DNA of 27,587 nt from Clostridia bacterium (GCA_016293435.1 JAEDEG010000036.1:1-27587); one strand, 5' to 3'; positions 1 through 7,221 are shown, counted from the stretch's first letter. Numbers and translations are program-made. The notes: a model not told the origin generated them from the letters alone.

Positions 1-168
1 GTCAGTAACAAACGAGGGCGGTGTTAGCCTTTTTCTGTAAATTAGAATTTTCTATGATAAAATATTCTGTTCGGTATGAGCACGACTTTTAACATTGAAG
101 TCTCTTACGATACAGGAAAGATAAATTCATCGTCCGCTGTTTCTCTTTCATTTTAGGCTATGATTTCA

Positions 169-215
169 AAAAAACAACCCCCACATATTTACCGCTTGGT
201 TCTTCTGTGGGGGTT
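169..215 (-). terminator. Rho-independent terminator after recombinase remnant
   Basis: A 10-bp stem is formed by AACCCCCACA (176-185) and TGTGGGGGTT (206-215). Read on the minus strand it is followed by G and then a run of seven T (169-175 region). It starts just past the stop codon of the serine recombinase fragment, so it is that gene's original terminator. Confidence 0.8.
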
Positions 216-216
216 T

Positions 217-330
217 CTATACAATAGACCACTTGATTTCGGTTCCGCCCTTGAACTTAAAAACGATATGTTCTTTGGAGTATATCGTCATTGTTTCTAT
301 CACCGCATTCCAAAGTCCGTTATCACTTAT
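217..330 (-). pseudogene. C-terminal remnant of a large serine recombinase
   Basis: The minus strand encodes about 37 residues ending at a TAG stop. They read from ISDNGLWNAVIETMTIYSKE through to GGTEIKWSIV. The LWNAVIE-TVYS...VFKFK-GTEI pattern is the usual extreme C-terminus of large serine recombinases of integrative conjugative elements and Tn-type elements. An in-frame stop (331-333) lies directly upstream, and no catalytic or recombinase domain follows in any frame before the ABC permease, so only the tail survives. A matching terminator follows. It is probably a scar of an excised or decayed mobile element. The family assignment rests on this short tail. Confidence 0.6.
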
Positions 331-436
331 TTATGAATAAGCTCCATAACAGTAAAACCATTGAATTTGTTATGATGATAGTCATGGAAAACAATGAGCA
401 CAAACGCCCTCCTACAGCAAAAGGATATCAGTTTAT

Positions 437-1093
437 TCACATTTCCTTTCTGTTCATTATAACTACACTGATTTTTAAGGAAATAAGCAAGAGGACAACG
501 GCTGTAATAACCGATGCTGCAGCCAAAATTACCATACTTACATCCGACAGAACGTTAATTAGGTCAAGCAGATCAATATTGAATAAAATTTTCACGCCTT
601 TTACAAGAATTACCCCTAAAAGAGCCACTATGCCAATCGAAGCAATAATAGCAATTCTACCGTTTTCGGCTCCGTATTTTATCCGAAACGGGATCATTAC
701 AGACAGCAAAATAAACAGCATCAGCAAGATAGAAAAGTTATGCGCTATCAAATCTAAAAAATCGACACCTCCCTTTATCGAGGTTGCAACAGCTGCCATA
801 GCAACACTGATAATCCATGCTCCGCAGCCAAGCAGCAATCCGAGACAATACTTCTCAATCACATAACCCGTACGAGTGATTGGGAATGTAAATAAAAATG
901 CATATCCGTTATCAAATTCATCATAGCTTATAGTGCTTAATGAAAATAATGACATAACAAATGTTAAAAGCCCCACCGAAAAATCCACATCATCGGTAAA
1001 CACAATCCTGCCAACCGAAATTAATATTATTAATAACAAGAATTTTTTTTGAGTCATTATTAATTTGAAATCCTTAACAAGCAGTCCCTTCAT
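437..1093 (-). CDS. ABC-2 type transporter permease
   Basis: A 218-residue integral membrane protein with about six hydrophobic segments (roughly residues 15-50, 85-110, 118-135, 143-165 and 185-212). It is the membrane half of the ABC exporter encoded just upstream. The charged N-terminus MKGLLVKDFKLIMTQKK leading into the first membrane helix is typical of small ABC-2 permeases in YtrA-regulated operons. Its start overlaps the ATPase gene by 20 nt, and a GGGGG ribosome binding site lies 7 nt upstream, indicating translational coupling. The exported substrate cannot be told from sequence. Related operons respond to cell-wall-active peptides or antibiotics, which is only an inference here. 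Confidence 0.85.
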   Translation of the reverse strand: MKGLLVKDFKLIMTQKKFLLLIILISVGRIVFTDDVDFSVGLLTFVMSLFSLSTISYDEFDNGYAFLFTFPITRTGYVIEKYCLGLLLGCGAWIISVAMAAVATSIKGGVDFLDLIAHNFSILLMLFILLSVMIPFRIKYGAENGRIAIIASIGIVALLGVILVKGVKILFNIDLLDLINVLSDVSMVILAAASVITAVVLLLISLKISVVIMNRKEM

Positions 1094-1940
1094 TGTTTTT
1101 CCCCCTTATCATCATTGTAATCACGTTGTCAATTGATCCCTTTTCAATTGCTGCTTTGGGATAATTATCCAAATAATACTGTCTTTGATTTGTCAGACAG
1201 CTATATCCATATGTTTCTTTTTTAAAGCGCAGTATAAATTGTTTATCCAAATCCTTGAACTGCTCATCATCAACCTTTAACAGAGCGTAATCGCTTAATA
1301 AAACATCAGTATCCTCGTGTAATATGATTTTGCCTTTGTGTATCATATATAAATCATCGCACAATGTTTCTAAATCTCCGGAAATATGCGAACTGATTAA
1401 AATTGAACGTTCTTCGTCTTCTTCCATAAATTCTCTGAGCATTTCTAATATTTCATCTCTTGCAATCACATCTAATCCGGCAGTTGGTTCATCAAGAATT
1501 AACAACTTGCCCTTGTGCGAAACAGCAACTAAAACCTTTAGCTTTGCCTTCATGCCTGTTGAAAAATTTTTTATTTGCTTATCAAGAGGCAATTGCAATC
1601 TATGAAGCTGATCAATAAAAAATGATTTATCAAATTTCGGATACATACTTTTTAATATCGGTATAATATCTTTAATTTTCAAATAACCGCTAAATCCCGA
1701 ATCCGATAATACAACTCCCAAACGTTCCTTATCGTTGGCATTAAAATCTTCTAAATTCTTTCCCAAAAGCGTAATACAACCCTCATCAATAGAAATTAAT
1801 CCTAATATTGCTTTAAAGGTTGTACTTTTTCCTGCACCGTTTTGCCCGATTAACCCTGTTACACATCCCGGACTAACCTCTAAGGAGCAATCGAGTGAAA
1901 AACTATTATAATTTTTCTTCAAATGATCAATTTTCAACAT
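1074..1940 (-). CDS. ABC transporter ATP-binding protein (YtrB/BcrA-like)
   Basis: A 288-residue cytoplasmic ATPase of an ABC exporter. Visible motifs are Walker A GQNGAGKST (residues 32-40), a variant signature FSTGM (126-130) in place of LSGGQ, Walker B LLILDEP (146-152) and the H-loop SSHISGDLE with H185. The FSTGM signature and the ISGDLETLCD stretch are typical of ATPases in GntR/YtrA-controlled exporters. The C-terminal 80 residues are a regulatory extension. The gene follows the GntR regulator by 5 nt and overlaps the permease gene, so the three form one operon. The substrate is unknown. Confidence 0.9.
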   Translation of the reverse strand: MLKIDHLKKNYNSFSLDCSLEVSPGCVTGLIGQNGAGKSTTFKAILGLISIDEGCITLLGKNLEDFNANDKERLGVVLSDSGFSGYLKIKDIIPILKSMYPKFDKSFFIDQLHRLQLPLDKQIKNFSTGMKAKLKVLVAVSHKGKLLILDEPTAGLDVIARDEILEMLREFMEEDEERSILISSHISGDLETLCDDLYMIHKGKIILHEDTDVLLSDYALLKVDDEQFKDLDKQFILRFKKETYGYSCLTNQRQYYLDNYPKAAIEKGSIDNVITMMIRGKNNEGTAC

Positions 1941-1945
1941 ATGTT

Positions 1946-2317
1946 TTACCCCTCCAAAATCAACTCAAACAAAATTTTAATGTCTTCATCACTAATTCCA
2001 CATCTTCTGCCTTTTTGTATTGCTTGTTCCAGGTCAGCTTCCAGCTCTTTCTTTTGTTCTTCAAACAGAAGCTCGGAATTTGTTGCCGTAACATATGTTC
2101 CTTTGCCGTGTATTGTCGAAGCGAAGCCCTCACTTTCCAAAGTATCATATGCCTTTTTTACGGTCAAAGCGCTTATTCTCAATTCCTTAGATAAAGCACG
2201 GACAGACGGAAGGTTATCATTTGCCTTTAATTCTCCGGTTCGTATCAACAGCTTGATTTGATCTACAATTTGTTCATATATAGGAACCATCAAGGTAGTG
2301 TTGATTATAATTCTCAT
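1946..2317 (-). CDS. GntR family transcriptional regulator, YtrA subfamily
   Basis: A 123-residue DNA-binding protein. The winged helix-turn-helix covers about residues 10-78, with MVPIYEQIVDQIK, the NLPSVRALSKELRIS recognition region and the wing GFASTIHGKGTYV. Only about 45 residues follow, too short for a FadR/HutC effector domain, which places it in the YtrA subfamily of short repressors. It is the first gene of the repressor-ATPase-permease operon. The operon promoter lies inside a perfect inverted repeat directly upstream, so it probably represses its own operon and is released by whatever stress the exporter handles. The inducer is unknown. Confidence 0.9.
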   Translation of the reverse strand: MRIIINTTLMVPIYEQIVDQIKLLIRTGELKANDNLPSVRALSKELRISALTVKKAYDTLESEGFASTIHGKGTYVTATNSELLFEEQKKELEADLEQAIQKGRRCGISDEDIKILFELILEG

Positions 2318-2331
2318 TCTTACCTATCCCC

Positions 2332-2396
2332 TTTATGCATAACAGTATATAACACTAAGGCGAATTTGTCAAGTGTTATATACTGTTATGCATAAA
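2332..2396. promoter_or_regulatory. Perfect 25-bp inverted repeat, likely GntR/YtrA operator
   Basis: The arms 2332-2356 and 2372-2396 are exact reverse complements over 25 bp, separated by 15 bp. Each arm contains ATAACAGTATATAACACT or its complement. The repeat sits 15 bp upstream of the GntR gene and contains its promoter elements. A dimeric GntR protein binding both arms would cover the -10 and flank the -35. Operator function is inferred from position and symmetry. Confidence 0.8.
2344..2372 (-). promoter_or_regulatory. Sigma-A promoter of the GntR-ABC operon
   Basis: On the minus strand TTGACA (2367-2372) and TATACT (2344-2349) are spaced by exactly 17 nt. The -35 straddles the edge of the right palindrome arm and the central spacer; the -10 lies wholly in the left arm. 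The GntR start codon is 27 nt downstream of the -10. Confidence 0.8.
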
Positions 2397-2434
2397 ATCA
2401 GAGCCCATGTGCTTTGCACATGGGCTCTGATTTT
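2394..2434 (-). terminator. Rho-independent terminator of the coaX/ECF genes
   Basis: A 19-bp perfect stem with a 3-nt TTT/AAA loop: left arm 2394-2412 and right arm 2416-2434, core CAGAGCCCATGTGC. It starts 8 nt after the stop codon of the ECF substrate protein and ends in TTTT on both strands, so it could act in both directions. It overlaps the GntR operator arm by three bases. Confidence 0.9.
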
Positions 2435-2442
2435 ATCAATAA

Positions 2443-3033
2443 TTACAATTTCTTTTTAATATTAAGAAGTCTCACAATAACAGGACTTAGTACAATATTT
2501 GAACCAAGCTCCACCAGGAAATTGGCACCGACAAGGCCAAATATCATATAGTGAGCTACTCCGCCACCAAGGCCTGCACTCTCCGCCCAAAGCTTAACGG
2601 TATCCATAAAGAATGCCAAGCATCCCAGCAAAAACACACCGGTGTTTACAACAGGACACACAATAGCAGCACAAATAACCGCCGCATACACATTATAGAG
2701 AGAAAATGCTTTGTAGGTAAGACCTGCCAAATATCCGCACAAAATACCCTTTAGAAGCACGGTGATTACGGTACCGGCTGCATTAACTGCCAAAAACGCT
2801 CCCGCATCTCCGCTTGCAAGTACTACCACACCAAAAACCAGGCCTAACCATGCTCCGATTGCACTTCCGCAGGTTGCCGCCCCGATTACTATCGGAATAA
2901 GCACCAGTGAAATGGAGAAAGGTCCGAGACGCACAAAGGCTCCCATAAACTGCAGTACAATAACCAGTGCAGTGAGCACGGCACCCAGAACCATGGTTCT
3001 TGTGTCCATTTTTTTGTCTTGTGTTTTAATCAT
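2443..3033 (-). CDS. ECF transporter substrate-specificity (S) component, probably pantothenate
   Basis: A 196-residue membrane protein with about six hydrophobic segments. Alanine- and glycine-rich helices start at TRTMVLGAVLTALVIVLQFM, followed by LGPFSISLVLIPIVIGAATCGS, a typical S-component pattern near the second helix. The start at 3033 is chosen because GGAGGA lies 7 nt upstream; the longer reading from 3078 has no such site. S components bind a vitamin and dock onto a shared EcfA/EcfA'/EcfT energizing module, which is not in this window. The gene follows coaX by 108 nt, so pantothenate is the most likely substrate (PanT-like). The substrate is inferred from this neighbour only. Confidence 0.8.
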   Translation of the reverse strand: MIKTQDKKMDTRTMVLGAVLTALVIVLQFMGAFVRLGPFSISLVLIPIVIGAATCGSAIGAWLGLVFGVVVLASGDAGAFLAVNAAGTVITVLLKGILCGYLAGLTYKAFSLYNVYAAVICAAIVCPVVNTGVFLLGCLAFFMDTVKLWAESAGLGGGVAHYMIFGLVGANFLVELGSNIVLSPVIVRLLNIKKKL

Positions 3034-3115
3034 AAAAAAATCCTCCTTGCTGTCGTTCGCCAAAGCGATACAACGCATATTTTTTTATATAAAGCTCGTT
3101 GAGCAATATATCAAC

Positions 3116-3145
3116 ACTCTATTCAATTTTGTTTGTCTTTGTCAA
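3116..3145 (-). promoter_or_regulatory. Possible promoter for the ECF S-component gene
   Basis: TTGACA (3140-3145, minus) overlaps the coaX stop codon, and TAGAGT (3116-3121) lies 18 nt further on. The -10 is poor, so this is a weak candidate. Read-through from coaX is equally possible. Confidence 0.35.
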
Positions 3146-3906
3146 CAATTTTTGTTATATAAAATATTGAGACCTTTGAGCACCAAATCCCCATCCTGCA
3201 TTATTTTGTGCTTGCAATGGCACACAATGGTTGATGCAAGACCGCCGGTAGCGATAACCCGCAGTTGTTCGCCCATTTCTTCATTTATGCGGTCAATCAT
3301 ACCGTCTATCAGGCATGCATTGCCATACACAACGCCCGAACGCATACAGTCAACGGTATTTTTGCCGATAACAGATTCGGGAGCCTCAAGACTTATTTGG
3401 GGGAGCTGTGCCGTATTGCTGGCAAGAGCCTTTAACGCAATGCCAACACCGGGAATGATAGACACACCGATAAACGCCCCGTTTTTGTCGATTACCATCA
3501 TCTTGGTGGCTGTGCCCATGTCCACAATCAAAGCCGGACTACCGTATATTTGGTTTGCAGCCACGCAGGCACATATAAGGTCTGCACCAACAGTGGAAGG
3601 GTTGTCACACAAAATATTAATGCCGGTTTTTATGCCGGGCCCCACCATAATGGGGTCGATACCGTATACAATGCGAATAGCCTGCTTCATCACTGAATTA
3701 AGCGGGGGCACAACAGACGAAATAATGGCACCCTTGACCGAGGCGGTTTCTACCTTGTGCAAAACCAAAATACTTCGGATTTTGGTTGCATATTCGTCTT
3801 CTGTTTTGGTGGCATTGGTGGCAATGCGCGCCACAAAGGTGAGCTTATCACCATCAAAGCCACCAAGAACAATGTTTGTATTGCCGATGTCGATTGCAAG
3901 CAGCAT
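3142..3906 (-). CDS. coaX: Type III pantothenate kinase
   Basis: A 254-residue ASKHA-fold kinase that phosphorylates pantothenate in the first step of coenzyme A synthesis. Motifs seen: the N-terminal phosphate loop DIGNTN (residues 6-11), GPGIKTGINI, STVGAD with the conserved Asp, the second phosphate motif DMGTATK, and GVVYGNACLIDGMI near the C-terminus. The length matches the family. I start at 3906 (MLLAIDIGNTN) rather than 3915, since the AAGGG site lies 11 nt from it but only 2 nt from the upstream ATG and the family normally begins here. It has its own promoter and is followed by an ECF S component, giving a vitamin uptake-and-trapping pair. Confidence 0.95.
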   Translation of the reverse strand: MLLAIDIGNTNIVLGGFDGDKLTFVARIATNATKTEDEYATKIRSILVLHKVETASVKGAIISSVVPPLNSVMKQAIRIVYGIDPIMVGPGIKTGINILCDNPSTVGADLICACVAANQIYGSPALIVDMGTATKMMVIDKNGAFIGVSIIPGVGIALKALASNTAQLPQISLEAPESVIGKNTVDCMRSGVVYGNACLIDGMIDRINEEMGEQLRVIATGGLASTIVCHCKHKIMQDGDLVLKGLNILYNKNC

Positions 3907-3946
3907 AAAAACCATATCCCTTCAAAATTCGGATTAACACAAGGTT

Positions 3947-3975
3947 ATTTTATCAAAAAAACACCCTCTTGTCAA
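3947..3975 (-). promoter_or_regulatory. Promoter of coaX
   Basis: TTGACA (3970-3975) and TAAAAT (3947-3952) on the minus strand are separated by exactly 17 nt. The coaX start codon lies 40 nt downstream of the -10. Confidence 0.75.
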
Positions 3976-4135
3976 GCAAAAGCAAAACAATGTGCCGCTT
4001 TTAGTAATTTATATCACAGGACTCCGTTGCAAAATAAAAAGCCTTAAGTTTATTCTTGACTGTATAGGCACATCAGCTTTTGCTGTCGATATTGATACAA
4101 TTTTTCAATAAGCGGCAAAGCCGCGTCATTCAACG

Positions 4136-4167
4136 TTTTCAGTGGGAGATTAAACTCCCACTGAAAA
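4136..4167. repeat. Perfect 13-bp inverted repeat without U-tract
   Basis: TTTTCAGTGGGAG (4136-4148) and CTCCCACTGAAAA (4155-4167) are exact complements around a 6-nt loop. Neither strand has a T-run after the stem; the plus strand is followed by A. It is therefore not a standard terminator. A small GCGGC-AAA-GCCGC hairpin (about 4112-4124) and the repeat at 4168-4213 flank it. It may be a REP/MITE-like element or a structured RNA. Confidence 0.6.
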
Positions 4168-4213
4168 AATTAAATGTCACCCGCCGCCTATAGAGGCGGA
4201 GGACATCTTAATT
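4168..4213. repeat. Imperfect long inverted repeat
   Basis: AATTAAATGTC (4168-4178) pairs with GGACATCTTAATT, and the inner CCGCC and GGCGG pair around a TATAGA centre, with a few mismatches. It directly adjoins the perfect repeat at 4136-4167. Together the two give a cloverleaf-like pair of stems between coaX and the ribosomal operon. Confidence 0.5.
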
Positions 4214-4216
4214 TAG

Positions 4217-4396
4217 TTATAAATCGAAATAATCTCTGCAAGCAGTTAATATCTTTTTTTGAGTTTCTGTATTAGATATTGCACCTGCCTTATTTTGCAA
4301 TCTGCTGTGCGATATGGTCTTGATTTGCTGAACCATAGGTATATCAAAAACCACCGTATACCTCAATCTCTTGAAGTACACAGTGGTTTTTATCAT
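4217..4396 (-). pseudogene. Short ORF, possible remnant of a PemK/MazF-like protein
   Basis: A 59-codon minus-strand frame from ATG at 4396 to TAA at 4217. Its protein contains VVFDIPMVQQIKTISHSRLQ and ends in ILTACRDYFDL. The IKTISxxRL stretch followed by a short C-terminal helix resembles the end of PemK/MazF-type toxins, but I cannot confirm this. There is no ribosome binding site before the ATG, the rplQ terminator lies within its 5' part, and any N-terminal half is missing. It is most likely a truncated gene tail captured downstream of rplQ, or a chance frame. No function is claimed. Confidence 0.35.
4346..4391 (-). terminator. Terminator at the end of the ribosomal operon
   Basis: AAAAACCACCGTATAC (4346-4361) pairs with GTACACAGTGGTTTTT (4376-4391), with two weak positions and a 14-nt loop. 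On the minus strand the stem ends in TTTTT. It begins 14 nt after the rplQ stop, the right place to end the S10-spc-alpha transcript. Confidence 0.8.
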
Positions 4397-4405
4397 AGCT
4401 GTTTA

Positions 4406-4747
4406 TTAAACTAATTCGATAACAGCCATCTCAGCTGCGTCACCGCGTCTGGGGCCCATCTTCATAATTCTTGTATAACCGCCGTTTCTCTCAGCATATT
4501 TGGGAGCGATTTCGGCAAACACCTTTGTAACAACATCCTCCTTATTGATATAAGCAAGAGCCTGTCTTCTGGTGTGTAATGTATTGGTTTTACCCAAGGT
4601 TATCATCTTTTCGGCCATACATCTGATTTCTTTTGCTTTAGGCAGTGTTGTTTCGATTCTGCCGTGTTCAAGCAAAGCTGTAACCAGGTTTCTTAAGGTA
4701 GCATCTCTGTGGTCGGATGCGCGGCCTAATTTTCTTGTACCGGGCAT
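4406..4747 (-). CDS. rplQ: 50S ribosomal protein L17
   Basis: A 113-residue protein of the large ribosomal subunit, lining the polypeptide exit region. It starts MPGTRKLGRASDHRDATLRN, the conserved L17 N-terminus, and contains TTLPKAKEIRCMAEKMITLGK. The length is standard for bacteria. AGGAGG lies 9 nt before the ATG. It is the last gene of the alpha-operon part, 55 nt after rpoA, and is followed by a terminator. The ecfA1-ecfA2-ecfT-truA genes that commonly follow rplQ in Firmicutes are not here. Confidence 0.98.
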   Translation of the reverse strand: MPGTRKLGRASDHRDATLRNLVTALLEHGRIETTLPKAKEIRCMAEKMITLGKTNTLHTRRQALAYINKEDVVTKVFAEIAPKYAERNGGYTRIMKMGPRRGDAAEMAVIELV

Positions 4748-4802
4748 GCGTGTTTACCTCCTTTTACCAAAAATATAAGTTCTACAAAGCTTCTATGAGC
4801 TT

Positions 4803-5756
4803 TTATTCATCGTATTCCTTTGAGAACTGGAAGCCTAATGAGTTAAGCTTGCCAACAACCTCTTCAAGAGACTTTCTTCCGAGGTTTCTTACTCTCATCA
4901 TTTCGCCCTCAGACTTTGATACCAGGTCTTCAACAGTGTTGATACCTGCGCGCTTGAGGCAGTTGAAAGAACGAACGGAAAGGTCGAGCTCTTCGATAGT
5001 GAGCTCCAATACCTTATCCTTTTGATCTACTTCTTTTTCAACCATGATGTCAGTATCTCTGATCTCTTCGGTAAGGTCAATGAACAAGTTCATGTGGTCA
5101 TTCAAAATTTTTGCGCTAAGGCTTAGAGCTTCTTCGGGAGCGATTGTTCCGTCTGCAAAAATTTCAAGAGTAAGCTTATCATAATCGGTAACCTGTCCTA
5201 CACGGGTGTTAGTAACATAGTAATTTACCTTATCGATAGGTGAATAAATTGAATCTACAGGAATAACGCCAATGACGTTTTGCATATTCTCTTTATTTTT
5301 TTCGCTTGTTACATAACCTCTTCCTTTAGAAAGAGTAATTTCCATATAAAGGCGGGCATTGTCACTGAGTGTGGCAATGTGAAGATCGCCGTTTATAATT
5401 TCAACCTCATGGTCACATCTGATATCTCTTGCCAAAACCTCACCTTCGCCGCTTGCTTCAATGTAAACGGTTTTGGGGGTATCGCAATAAAGCTTTGCAA
5501 TTATCTTTTTGACATTCAGAATGATTTCGGTTACATCTTCTTTTACACCCGGAACGGTTGAAAACTCGTGGAGAACGCCATCAATTTTAACACTTATCGG
5601 AGCTGCACCGGGAAGAGATGACAAAAGCACTCTTCTGATGGAGTTACCAAGTGTAATACCGTAGCCTCTCTCGAGAGGTTCTACCTCAAATTTGGCATAT
5701 TTGCCGTCGGGAGATTTTTCCACGCATTCAACGCGGGGTTTTTCCATTTCGATCAT
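4803..5756 (-). CDS. rpoA: DNA-directed RNA polymerase subunit alpha
   Basis: A 317-residue subunit that dimerizes to nucleate RNA polymerase assembly and contacts upstream promoter DNA. The N-terminal assembly domain covers about residues 1-230 and includes ERGYGITLGNSIRRVLLSSL. A linker rich in charged residues leads to the C-terminal domain (about 248-317) with LDLSVRSFNCLKRAGINTVEDL and RNLGRKSLEEV, the DNA-binding helix-hairpin-helix. The start at 5756 is chosen over 5771 because GGAGGG lies 7 nt upstream of it. It lies between rpsD and rplQ as in other Clostridia. Confidence 0.98.
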   Translation of the reverse strand: MIEMEKPRVECVEKSPDGKYAKFEVEPLERGYGITLGNSIRRVLLSSLPGAAPISVKIDGVLHEFSTVPGVKEDVTEIILNVKKIIAKLYCDTPKTVYIEASGEGEVLARDIRCDHEVEIINGDLHIATLSDNARLYMEITLSKGRGYVTSEKNKENMQNVIGVIPVDSIYSPIDKVNYYVTNTRVGQVTDYDKLTLEIFADGTIAPEEALSLSAKILNDHMNLFIDLTEEIRDTDIMVEKEVDQKDKVLELTIEELDLSVRSFNCLKRAGINTVEDLVSKSEGEMMRVRNLGRKSLEEVVGKLNSLGFQFSKEYDE

Positions 5757-5813
5757 AATATAACCCTCCATTTCAAAACTATTAATATCTCAATTTCTTG
5801 AGGGTGGAGACTA

Positions 5814-6407
5814 TTATTTGGAGTAGAGCTCGACGATAAGGTGCTCTTCAACTTCAAAGTCTATATCGTCTCTCTGCGGCATAGCAATTACCTTGCCTGT
5901 CACAGTGTTCTTATCCATATCCAACCACTTGGGAACAACTCTTGAAGAGTTAGTCTCAATAATAGCTTTCATTCTGTCGGAAGAAAGTGTTTTTTCTGTA
6001 AGAGTAATAACATCTCCGACTTTTACACGATATGAAGGTATATCAAGTCTTTTGCCGTTAACAAGAACATGTCCGTGATTTACAATTTGTCTGGACTCTC
6101 TTCTTGTGTTGGCAAGACCTAATCTGAATATTACGTTATCCAGTCTGGATTCCAAAAGCTGGAGCAGGTTGTCACCTGCAGCGCCCTGCATTTTGGTGGC
6201 AATTTCATAATATTTTCTAAACTGCTTTTCGAGCATACCGTATACAAATTTAACCTTCTGCTTTTCGGTAAGCTGGCGGCCATATTCGCTCTGCTTTCTT
6301 CTCATGGGATTGGGGTTTCTGTTTGAGCTCTTATCGATACCCATAACAGAAGGAGAAATCCCTAAAGTTCTGCATCTTTTCAATATGGGTTGCATATTTT
6401 TAGCCAT
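5814..6407 (-). CDS. rpsD: 30S ribosomal protein S4
   Basis: A 197-residue primary 16S rRNA-binding protein of the small subunit, also a known translational repressor in many bacteria. The S4 RNA-binding domain begins near residue 88 with LESRLDNVIFRLGLANTRRE and VNHGHVLVNGK. The N-terminus MAKNMQPILKRCRTLGIS carries a single Cys, so this is the zinc-free form. AGGAGG precedes the start. Its place between rpsK and rpoA is the Clostridial arrangement; in Bacillus it is elsewhere. Confidence 0.97.
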   Translation of the reverse strand: MAKNMQPILKRCRTLGISPSVMGIDKSSNRNPNPMRRKQSEYGRQLTEKQKVKFVYGMLEKQFRKYYEIATKMQGAAGDNLLQLLESRLDNVIFRLGLANTRRESRQIVNHGHVLVNGKRLDIPSYRVKVGDVITLTEKTLSSDRMKAIIETNSSRVVPKWLDMDKNTVTGKVIAMPQRDDIDFEVEEHLIVELYSK

Positions 6408-6438
6408 TCTTTATTCCTCCTAACTTCAAAAATTCAAA

Positions 6439-6831
6439 TCACACTCTTCTTCTCTTAGGCGGTCTGCAGCCATTGTGAGGAATAGGTGTTACATCTTTAA
6501 TCATACTAACCTCAAGACCTGCGGTCTGGAGAGCTCTTATTGCAGATTCTCTGCCGGATCCGGGTCCTTTTACATATACTTCAACGGTTTTGAGACCGTG
6601 TTCCATTGCAGCTTTGGCAGCGGTTTCTGCAGCCATCTGGGATGCAAAGGGAGTGCTTTTTCTTGAGCCTCTGAAGCCCAAGCCACCGGAAGATGCCCAA
6701 GATAATGCATTACCCTGAGTATCGGTGATAGTAACTATTGTATTATTGAATGTGGAGCGAATGTGAGCACAACCGCGTTCAACATTCTTTTTCTCACGTC
6801 TTTTACGACTTCTTTTTGCCTGAACAGCCAT
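6439..6831 (-). CDS. rpsK: 30S ribosomal protein S11
   Basis: A 130-residue protein of the 30S platform that helps shape the mRNA exit site. It has the basic N-terminus and the conserved VERGCAHIRSTFNNTIVTIT, followed by GFRGSRKSTPFASQMAAE and the C-terminal IKDVTPIPHNGCRPPKRRRV. The length is normal. A GGAGGG site precedes the ATG. It lies 21 nt after rpsM and 31 nt before rpsD. Confidence 0.98.
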   Translation of the reverse strand: MAVQAKRSRKRREKKNVERGCAHIRSTFNNTIVTITDTQGNALSWASSGGLGFRGSRKSTPFASQMAAETAAKAAMEHGLKTVEVYVKGPGSGRESAIRALQTAGLEVSMIKDVTPIPHNGCRPPKRRRV

Positions 6832-6852
6832 ACTAAACTATCCCTCCTCGGA

Positions 6853-7221
6853 TTATTTTTTCTTACCAGCGATGGTTCTCTTGGGACCTTTTCTGGTTCT
6901 TGCATTTGTCTTTGTTCTCTGGCCTCTTACGGGGAGTCCTCTTCTGTGACGGAGTCCTCTGTAGCAACCGATTTCGATAAGTCTCTTAATATCGAGAGCA
7001 ATCTGTCTTCTGAGGTCACCTTCAACAGTATAATCTCTGTCAATAATCTCTCTGATTTTCTTTTCTTCATCTTCAGTGAGATCTTTAACTCTTGTATCAG
7101 GATTAATACCTGCTTCTGCTAAAATCTTGTTGGAGCTTGCTACGCCGATACCATATACATAGGTAAGGCCGTATTCAACTCTTTTTTCGTTAGGTAAATC
7201 AACACCTGCTATTCTTGCCAT
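6853..7221 (-). CDS. rpsM: 30S ribosomal protein S13
   Basis: A 122-residue 30S head protein that contacts tRNA and the B1 bridges. Conserved stretches are MARIAGVDLPNEKRVEYGLT, GIGVASSNKILAEAGINPD and the C-terminal RGLRHRRGLPVRGQRTKTN, with a basic KRTIAGKKK tail. The start is preceded by AGGAGG about 12 nt upstream. A 119-nt structured gap separates it from rpmJ, the longest gap in this half of the operon, suggesting separate control of the alpha genes. Confidence 0.98.
   Translation of the reverse strand: MARIAGVDLPNEKRVEYGLTYVYGIGVASSNKILAEAGINPDTRVKDLTEDEEKKIREIIDRDYTVEGDLRRQIALDIKRLIEIGCYRGLRHRRGLPVRGQRTKTNARTRKGPKRTIAGKKK

Noticed and set aside
2..168. Possible tail of a plus-strand gene at the left edge (ending GGVSLFL) and short frames after it
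   Set aside because: Only 12 codons are visible before the stop, and no family can be recognised.
291..866. Plus-strand ORF of 191 codons
   Set aside because: It is antisense to the ABC permease, lacks a ribosome binding site and has no recognisable motif.
2762..3937. Plus-strand ORF of 391 codons
   Set aside because: It is the shadow of coaX and the ECF gene, both clearly identified on the other strand.
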